From: a candidate division Zixibacteria bacterium RBG_16_43_9
GTDB taxonomy: Bacteria; Zixibacteria; MSB-5A5; RBG-16-43-9
DNA: 10,887 nt
Assembly: GCA_001775355.1 (NCBI GenBank)
Contig: MEWM01000151.1
Coordinates: 4,771 to 15,657, forward strand
Reading direction: 5' to 3'
In this document: one piece after another, positions 6,391-10,887 of the stretch
How the letters are laid out: every line of letters starts with the position of its first letter
Numbering within the stretch: the stretch's first letter is position 1
Notes under the pieces: model-generated
What the model was told of the DNA's origin: nothing
Seen by the model: only the letters and a program-made list of their open reading frames with translations
Databases searched by the model: none
Program-made: the position numbers and the translations under genes

Positions 6391-8664
6391 CTACAGTTGT
6401 GCAGTTTTCGTTCTGAAGGAAGAGAGGTAAAGAAAGCCCCATATAATAAGATTCAAAAGAAAGATAAGCCAGAGGGTTGAGGGTATACCTAAAAGAGGGA
6501 TAAAGATAGCTGAGATTAAGATGGAGCTAAAGGCTGACCCAAAAAGGTCAAGCGCATAGCCGGTGCCTGCTTTTTTCTCTTGTTTTATTTGCAGGTAAAG
6601 TTGATTGGCGCAGGTGAAGATTGCCCCTCCAATAAATCCTGAGAAGAAGATCGTCCCGCCCAGAATTAGTTCCAGAAAGTAAGGATTTAACCAGGACCTG
6701 AAGAAATTTGATATTAACAGCAGAAAAAACGCAATCAAGATTAGTTGAAGCATCTGCAACCAGGTCAAATTCCTCAAACCTGTCTCCCCTTTTCTTTTAT
6801 CAATGTATAAAGCCCCGGCAAAAAGCCCCAGCATAAACAGAGTCAGAAACAGACCTATCTTAGCATAAACATACCCATAGAATACCTGGTAAATCAATAT
6901 GATAGAGATCTCAAAAATAATCGAGGAAAACCCTGCAACAAATATGACATATAACGAAAGACTCGAAACAAATTTCTCTCGTCCGAAGATCAAAAACAAA
7001 AAAGAAAAAGAGAGCACTGACCCAACAAGGAAATACCATAACCGGTCGAGTTTAGCCAGAAAGTTGAAAACCGGTTTTTCAAAAGATTTAAGTTGTGTGC
7101 TCCACAGAACGGCGTTGTAGAAATAAGATATTGGTTTAAGGTCGTAATTTATCTTTCCTTTAACAGATTGGATGATGCCCAGAAGGTATTCTATTCTTTC
7201 AGGAGAAAGACGATTACTCAAAAAATTCTCGTTTATATAAGTGGCCTGGATATTTTTCTTTTTCAGGCTCTCAGAAATTTTCATCCAGTCGTAAGTCAGA
7301 TTTTCTCCCTGACTGGCTAAAAAGATATTGTTTGAACCGGGAAGGATTATCACTGACTTGAACTCTGAGGATAACGTGCGGCAGAGGCTGGAAATATATG
7401 AAGCCTGTTCCTTATTTAGATAATTTTCAGAGGAGGTAGCCCGGAAGGAAAAAATGCCATCCCGGGACAAGAGCTTTTTGACCAAACCAAAGAGTTCCTT
7501 TGTATAGAATCGATTAAGCTGTGCGTTATACGGGTCAGGTAGATTCAGGACTATTAAATCGTATCCCCCTTTTCCCTCCTCAGCCTTTTGTCTGACAAAA
7601 AGCCTCCCGTCTTTATGAATAATAGTTACCCGATCATTCTCTAAAGCTCTGACCTCTGCTTCTGGCAGAAAACTTTTCCCCAGCTCGATAATCTTTGGAT
7701 CTAACTCCACATAATCGATTCTCAGGTCTTTATATTTCAGTGCTTGACTGAGCGCTCCACCGACTCCTCCTCCGATCAGCAATAATCTTTTAGGCTCAGG
7801 ATGTTCCGCTAAGGCATAAAGAACGGCTTCCTCAGAGGAAAATTCATCCGGGTAGGAAAATAAAAGCAAACCATTTTCATAAAGGGAAATCTGTTCTTTA
7901 TTTTTCAGGACGATTAAATTCCCGTAAATTGAATCAACCGATTTTACAACCGGCTGACCCCTCCAGAGCTTGCTCATGGATTTTCCTTCGAGGTAGATGT
8001 CCAGCTTTCCTATCTTAAAAGCCAGAACAACTAAAATGGCGATGACCAAGTAAAGAAACTTCTTTCCCTTGGAAAAACTTACGATGAGTAAAACCGAGAA
8101 TAAAAAAAGGGTTATAAATATCCAGCTCTGAATGGAAAAGTTAGACAGGTGGGGAATTAAAACTAAACTCCCCAAAAATCCACCCAGACCAGCTCCTAAA
8201 GATTCCCAGAGATAGACCTTAGTCACCATCTGTTCCAACTTGGGGTCAAGGTGCCATACAGTGGAATTCAAAACGAAGAGTATTCCCAAAATTAAACATA
8301 GAGGACAAAGGATGATAAGAGTGAATATTAGCAACGGCACAAAACCGATTATCTCACCCGGAAGGACATTCAGGACTATTCGAGAATATCTAATTACTAT
8401 AATTGTTAAGATTGAAAAAATCGCTAAGAGAAAATACCAGAAAGAAAGATTCTTCAAGAGAGAGCTTTTAGAAACTGCAATAACATTCCCCAGTTTACTT
8501 CCCAACCCCACCCACAAAAGCCAGACGAAGAGCAGAATGCCCAGGCACAGCTCATTCCCATAAAAAACAGATAAAAGCTCTCGAAAAAGGATAATCTGAG
8601 AAAGGATTGAAACAAAACCTAAAAGTAAACAGGCAAGAACAAAAAGAAATTTATTTCGGTTCAT
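6391..8664 (-). CDS. Polytopic membrane protein with an inserted spermidine-synthase-like (SAM-binding fold) domain
   Basis: 757 residues in three parts: a membrane bundle of about 7 helices (5-217), a soluble spermidine-synthase-like Rossmann domain (about 240-450), and a second bundle of about 7 helices (541-748). The soluble part shows the SAM/dcSAM pocket: GGGVGG (298-303), VELDP (319-323), KDGR (351-354), then LNLPDP (373-378) and NRFYTKELF. By eye alignment three residues known to matter in true spermidine synthases are changed: the Tyr of the YQE motif is S277, the Asp of GGGDGG is V301, and the first, catalytic Asp of DSSDP is N374. A plain spermidine synthase is therefore unlikely; a related aminopropyl- or methyl-transferase, or a binding role, remains open. 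The two membrane bundles resemble each other. The start fits a signal-anchor-like first helix, but there is no Shine-Dalgarno nearby. No terminator follows. Family recognition is good; function is unknown. Confidence 0.85.
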   Translation of the reverse strand: MNRNKFLFVLACLLLGFVSILSQIILFRELLSVFYGNELCLGILLFVWLLWVGLGSKLGNVIAVSKSSLLKNLSFWYFLLAIFSILTIIVIRYSRIVLNVLPGEIIGFVPLLIFTLIILCPLCLILGILFVLNSTVWHLDPKLEQMVTKVYLWESLGAGLGGFLGSLVLIPHLSNFSIQSWIFITLFLFSVLLIVSFSKGKKFLYLVIAILVVLAFKIGKLDIYLEGKSMSKLWRGQPVVKSVDSIYGNLIVLKNKEQISLYENGLLLFSYPDEFSSEEAVLYALAEHPEPKRLLLIGGGVGGALSQALKYKDLRIDYVELDPKIIELGKSFLPEAEVRALENDRVTIIHKDGRLFVRQKAEEGKGGYDLIVLNLPDPYNAQLNRFYTKELFGLVKKLLSRDGIFSFRATSSENYLNKEQASYISSLCRTLSSEFKSVIILPGSNNIFLASQGENLTYDWMKISESLKKKNIQATYINENFLSNRLSPERIEYLLGIIQSVKGKINYDLKPISYFYNAVLWSTQLKSFEKPVFNFLAKLDRLWYFLVGSVLSFSFLFLIFGREKFVSSLSLYVIFVAGFSSIIFEISIILIYQVFYGYVYAKIGLFLTLFMLGLFAGALYIDKRKGETGLRNLTWLQMLQLILIAFFLLLISNFFRSWLNPYFLELILGGTIFFSGFIGGAIFTCANQLYLQIKQEKKAGTGYALDLFGSAFSSILISAIFIPLLGIPSTLWLIFLLNLIIWGFLYLSSFRTKTAQL

Positions 8665-8716
8665 TTGAAAAAAATTAACCTATTTTAAAGAGAAGTCAAG
8701 AAGAATAGTAGTGTCT

Positions 8717-8814
8717 GTCATTGCGAGGAGAACCCGTAGGGAACGACGAAGCAATCCCAATGAGGTTATGGATTGCTTCGCTCTCCCGCATACTGCGGGA
8801 TCGCTCGCAATGAC
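8717..8814. repeat. 98-nt compound palindrome, MITE/REP-like interspersed repeat
   Basis: Outer arms GTCATTGCGAG (8717-8727) and its exact complement (8804-8814) enclose inner arms CGAAGCAATCC (8747-8757) and its exact complement (8770-8780), with a 12-nt central loop. Each spacer between outer and inner arm carries its own small hairpin: CCCgtaGGG (8733-8741) on the left, and TCCCGCA-tac-TGCGGGA (8784-8800) on the right. The result is a cross-shaped fold. The wording (TCATTGCGAG, GAAGCAATC) matches a type of intergenic repeat I know from many unrelated bacterial genomes. It has no coding capacity and no clear target-site duplication, so any movement would depend on a transposase elsewhere. 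Confidence 0.8.
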
Positions 8815-8866
8815 GTCATAGATACAAATTCGTCAACACTCCAGCCAAAGGCGGGGGATGGTTGAC

Positions 8867-8884
8867 CTACAAAACTACAAAACT
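8867..8884. repeat. Short tandem repeat, period 8
   Basis: CTACAAAA occurs twice in tandem (8867-8874, 8875-8882), followed by the start of a third copy. It is too short to be more than a minor local duplication. Confidence 0.45.
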
Positions 8885-8927
8885 ATAAGTTCGTAGCTTC
8901 GGAGTTTATGCACGACGAAAAAATAAA

Positions 8928-8958
8928 GTAGAAATGGAAGGCTGAAGCCTTCCGCTAC
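8928..8958. repeat. Hairpin repeat just after the radical SAM gene
   Basis: GGAAGGCT (8936-8943) and its perfect complement AGCCTTCC (8946-8953) are separated by 2 nt. Outside them GTAG (8928-8931) and CTAC (8955-8958) can also pair. It starts 10 nt past the radical SAM stop codon on the minus strand. The T-run there lies before the hairpin rather than after it, and only a broken T-rich stretch follows, so it is a poor intrinsic terminator. It may instead be an interspersed repeat or an mRNA 3'-end stabiliser. Confidence 0.5.
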
Positions 8959-8967
8959 AAAAAAAAT

Positions 8968-10119
8968 CTATCCCCAAACCCCGGGGATTTTCTCTCCGCA
9001 GAATTTGCATTTCCCCTTTTGCAGATTCATCTGGGTAATGGTAAATCCATATCTGCCGACAAGGATTTTCTTGCATTTCGGACAGTAGGTATTCTCCCCC
9101 TCGTGTCCTCCGACATTTCCGATATAGACGAATTTCAGCCCGCTTTCCTGAGCTATTTTCCTTGCCTGTTCTAAGGAGGAGACCGGAGTCGGCGGTAGAT
9201 TTTTTAATAGATAGAGCGGTATAAAACGGGTGAAATGAACCGGCACATCTGGTCCCAGGTTGCTAAGAATCCACTCGCACATCTTTTTGATATCCTTCAT
9301 ATCATCATTCAAAGTGGGAACCATCAGATAAACTATTTCATACCAGATGCCAATTTTTTTTAGTTCCTTCAGAGTATCAAGTACTGGCTGGAGCTTTCCC
9401 CTGCAGATTTCCTGATAATATTTCTCAGTGAAAGCTTTAAGGTCGATCTTAACCGCATCCAATTCTTTACACAGTTCAACTAAAGGCTCAGGCTGAATAT
9501 ATCCGGCTGAAACCATCACGCTCTTTACCCCTTTTTGCCTACCCAGCTTGGCACAATCCAGCATATATTCGTAGAAAACGGTTGGCTCGGAATAAGTATA
9601 GGCGATTGACGAGGAGTTCCCTTTCAGAGCATACTCTGCAACAGCCTCAGGAGACAACTCAATATTATAAGTCTGCTCCGGACGAGCCTGAGATATTTCC
9701 CAGTTCTGGCAGAATTTGCAGTTCAAATTACAACCGGCAGTGGCTATGGAAAAGGCATCAGTTCCGGGAAGGAAATGAAAGAAAGGTTTCTTCTCAATCG
9801 GGTCTTTATGAAAGGAACAAGCTAAACCATAAACTAAAGTATAATAAATCCCTTTTTTATTCTCCCTGACCCCGCAGTAGCCCCTTTCCCTGTCCCCTAC
9901 TTTACATTTCTTTGGGCAGAGCTGACATTCTATCTCTTTATGCTCAAGTTTCTTGTAATACTTTGCTTCGACGTGAGAGAGCTTTCCGGTTGAGCTTAGA
10001 GCATAAGCTGTATCTGGAATAGCTATAAAAGGTATCTTCGTAATCAGATTTGAGCAGAGCGCACCGCCGGTACCTGCCAAGGAATATTTGAAAAACTCTC
10101 TTCGTTTAAGCTTTTTCAT
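8968..10119 (-). CDS. amrS: AmmeMemoRadiSam-type radical SAM enzyme with a Tat signal peptide
   Basis: 383 residues. The radical SAM cluster motif is intact (C130, C134 and C137 in AGCNLNCKFCQNW), so it should bind a 4Fe-4S cluster and SAM. Before it lies a four-Cys block (C65, C68, C72, C82; ECQLCPKKC and GYCG). At the C-terminus there is a zinc-ribbon-like pair (CPKC at 346-349, CKFC at 371-374), then IPGVWG. This arrangement is that of the AmmeMemoRadiSam family, often mislabelled pyruvate formate-lyase activating enzyme. The reaction is not known. The first 40 residues look like a twin-arginine signal: KRREFFK at 5-11, a mildly hydrophobic stretch, and AYA (38-40) as a likely cleavage site. 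The ATG at 10119 lies 16 nt after the DUF362 stop, so the two form an operon. There is no Shine-Dalgarno, which suggests coupled translation. The AMMECR1 and Memo partners are not in the window. Confidence 0.92.
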   Translation of the reverse strand: MKKLKRREFFKYSLAGTGGALCSNLITKIPFIAIPDTAYALSSTGKLSHVEAKYYKKLEHKEIECQLCPKKCKVGDRERGYCGVRENKKGIYYTLVYGLACSFHKDPIEKKPFFHFLPGTDAFSIATAGCNLNCKFCQNWEISQARPEQTYNIELSPEAVAEYALKGNSSSIAYTYSEPTVFYEYMLDCAKLGRQKGVKSVMVSAGYIQPEPLVELCKELDAVKIDLKAFTEKYYQEICRGKLQPVLDTLKELKKIGIWYEIVYLMVPTLNDDMKDIKKMCEWILSNLGPDVPVHFTRFIPLYLLKNLPPTPVSSLEQARKIAQESGLKFVYIGNVGGHEGENTYCPKCKKILVGRYGFTITQMNLQKGKCKFCGEKIPGVWG

Positions 10120-10135
10120 TGCAATTTAGCAATTA

Positions 10136-10887
10136 TTAAAGATTGACCTCTATCTTTTCAATCTCTTCTGACGAAGCTTTACCTAAATTATGATTTTTAT
10201 CCGCCGCAGTAAAGATATATTTAGGACTCAACCCTGATTTCTCTAAAGTAGGAACTCCTTTTTTCTGACGAAGCGAGTTTATTATCTGAGAGCCGACAAA
10301 ATCTAAAGCTACTGGATCAGAGCTGATGATTATGCCCCGGAAATCCTCATTCCAGGCAGGGTGATAAGCAGGACCGCCTTTATATTGAACAGTTAGAGCA
10401 TCGCAGATGATCAACCTGTTCTGATTTTTTATCTCTGGAAGGGCATTCAAATCCGCCACAAAGGGGTCACCGCCTCCCTCATGATATTTATTTGGATTGT
10501 TGATTGCGCCATAATAATTTTTCAAGGAACAACTTATTCCAGCTAAGCTATGGTCTTTTAAAGCAGGCAGGTTCACCTGAACATTGGTATAATTTAAAAG
10601 AATTTTGCTCACCAGACTGCCGATATTCAAAAATTCGTAAAGATCTCTGGAATATCCCACTCCATCCGTATCCGTTCCGAAACAGCGTAAACCATCATGG
10701 TTGAAATTCAGCGGAAAACCTACTTCCTCCAATTCATCATTTGATCTATCCCAGATTATGATATTCTTGTCCTTAATCCCGCTTTCTTTGAGCAAATCAG
10801 CCAAGGCTAAGGCTACTTCTGGATGAGTTGAAGCCCCTTTTCCAGCCAGACAATTCACTTTCAAGCCTAATACATCCTTAGGAGAAT
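10136..10887 (-). CDS. DUF362 family protein, 5' end beyond the window
   Basis: 249 residues are visible, with the frame still open at the window edge. Seven codons upstream of the TTG at 10864 read SPKDVLG and join LKVNCLAGKG, forming the family's usual VGIKVN-type block. The TTG is therefore an internal Leu codon and the true start lies outside. Family hallmarks seen: IIIWDRSNDELE, LPALKDHSLAGISCSLKN, YHEGGGDPFVADL, ICDALTVQYKGGP and SSDPVALDFVG. DUF362 proteins are of unknown function; some carry ferredoxin-like 4Fe-4S domains, but no such Cys motif is present here. It is the first visible gene of a unit with the radical SAM enzyme (16-nt gap); many DUF362 proteins paired this way carry Tat signals, which cannot be checked because the N-terminus is missing. 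Family assignment is firm; function is open. Confidence 0.88.
   Translation of the reverse strand, partial: SPKDVLGLKVNCLAGKGASTHPEVALALADLLKESGIKDKNIIIWDRSNDELEEVGFPLNFNHDGLRCFGTDTDGVGYSRDLYEFLNIGSLVSKILLNYTNVQVNLPALKDHSLAGISCSLKNYYGAINNPNKYHEGGGDPFVADLNALPEIKNQNRLIICDALTVQYKGGPAYHPAWNEDFRGIIISSDPVALDFVGSQIINSLRQKKGVPTLEKSGLSPKYIFTAADKNHNLGKASSEEIEKIEVNL

Larger units (their letters stand above)
8665..8967. other. 303-nt gene-free stretch rich in repeats
   Basis: No convincing open frame is present on either strand. It holds a 98-nt compound palindrome (8717-8814), a short period-8 tandem repeat (8867-8884) and a hairpin repeat next to the radical SAM stop codon (8928-8958). On the minus strand TTGACT (8694-8699) could serve as a -35 box for the membrane protein gene. 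The best -10 candidate (TAATTT) is poor and would place the transcript start almost at the ATG, so this promoter is doubtful. No U-tracted terminator for the radical SAM gene is seen. Confidence 0.7.

Noticed and set aside
7315..7947. Calling the 757-residue protein a spermidine synthase (speE)
   Set aside because: The fold is right but three substrate/catalytic residues differ by eye alignment and the protein is membrane-embedded, so the activity is not supported.
8717..8814. CRISPR repeat or tRNA-like structure
   Set aside because: There is a single copy with no spaced repeats, and the fold lacks tRNA arms and a CCA-side acceptor; it is a compound palindrome.
8968..10119. Calling the radical SAM protein a pyruvate formate-lyase activating enzyme
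   Set aside because: The extra N-terminal four-Cys block, the C-terminal zinc-ribbon pair and the Tat signal fit the AmmeMemoRadiSam type, and no glycyl-radical enzyme gene is nearby.
10862..10864. TTG as the start codon of the DUF362 gene
   Set aside because: The frame is open upstream to the window edge and the upstream codons continue the conserved family block, so this is an internal Leu codon of a truncated gene.

Overview
The window is an AT-leaning chromosomal segment in which every credible gene lies on the minus strand. It comes from a diderm (Gram-negative-type) bacterium: it holds a complete outer-membrane factor, a periplasmic lipoprotein adaptor and the start of an RND pump, and it has strong GGAGG Shine-Dalgarno sites and sigma70-like promoters. 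The S41 peptidase layout (a GGGGI-PDI block and a long C-terminal extension), the fused membrane/spermidine-synthase-like protein and the Tat-tagged AmmeMemoRadiSam-type enzyme are the kind of gene set seen in uncultured FCB-like or related candidate phyla. That placement is an inference and is weak.

In transcription order (right to left) the layout is as follows. (1) 10887-8968: a DUF362 protein cut by the window edge, then 15 nt later a radical SAM enzyme of the AmmeMemoRadiSam type with a Tat signal. (2) 8967-8665: a 303-nt gene-free stretch with a 98-nt compound palindrome, a short tandem repeat and a hairpin repeat. (3) 8664-6391: a 757-residue protein with a spermidine-synthase-like Rossmann domain between two membrane bundles. 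(4) 6314-4444: an S41 (C-terminal processing) peptidase with its own promoter and a very good intrinsic terminator. (5) 4335-3261: a response regulator (REC, coiled coil, SHOCT) followed by a small coiled-coil protein. (6) 3171-1: a heavy-metal efflux operon with its own promoter, in the order outer-membrane factor, lipoprotein adaptor, RND pump, the last cut by the window edge.

The efflux operon is the most readable unit. The CusA-like pump, an adaptor with Met- and His-rich ends, and a TolC-type channel should form a tripartite exporter, probably for Cu(I)/Ag(I). The response regulator has no DNA-binding domain, so it is not an obvious transcriptional controller of that operon. The least understood part is the right half. 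A DUF362 protein, an apparently exported radical SAM enzyme and a membrane-embedded spermidine-synthase-like protein lie side by side; the last lacks, by eye alignment, three residues known to matter in true spermidine synthases. Whether these three act together cannot be settled from this window.
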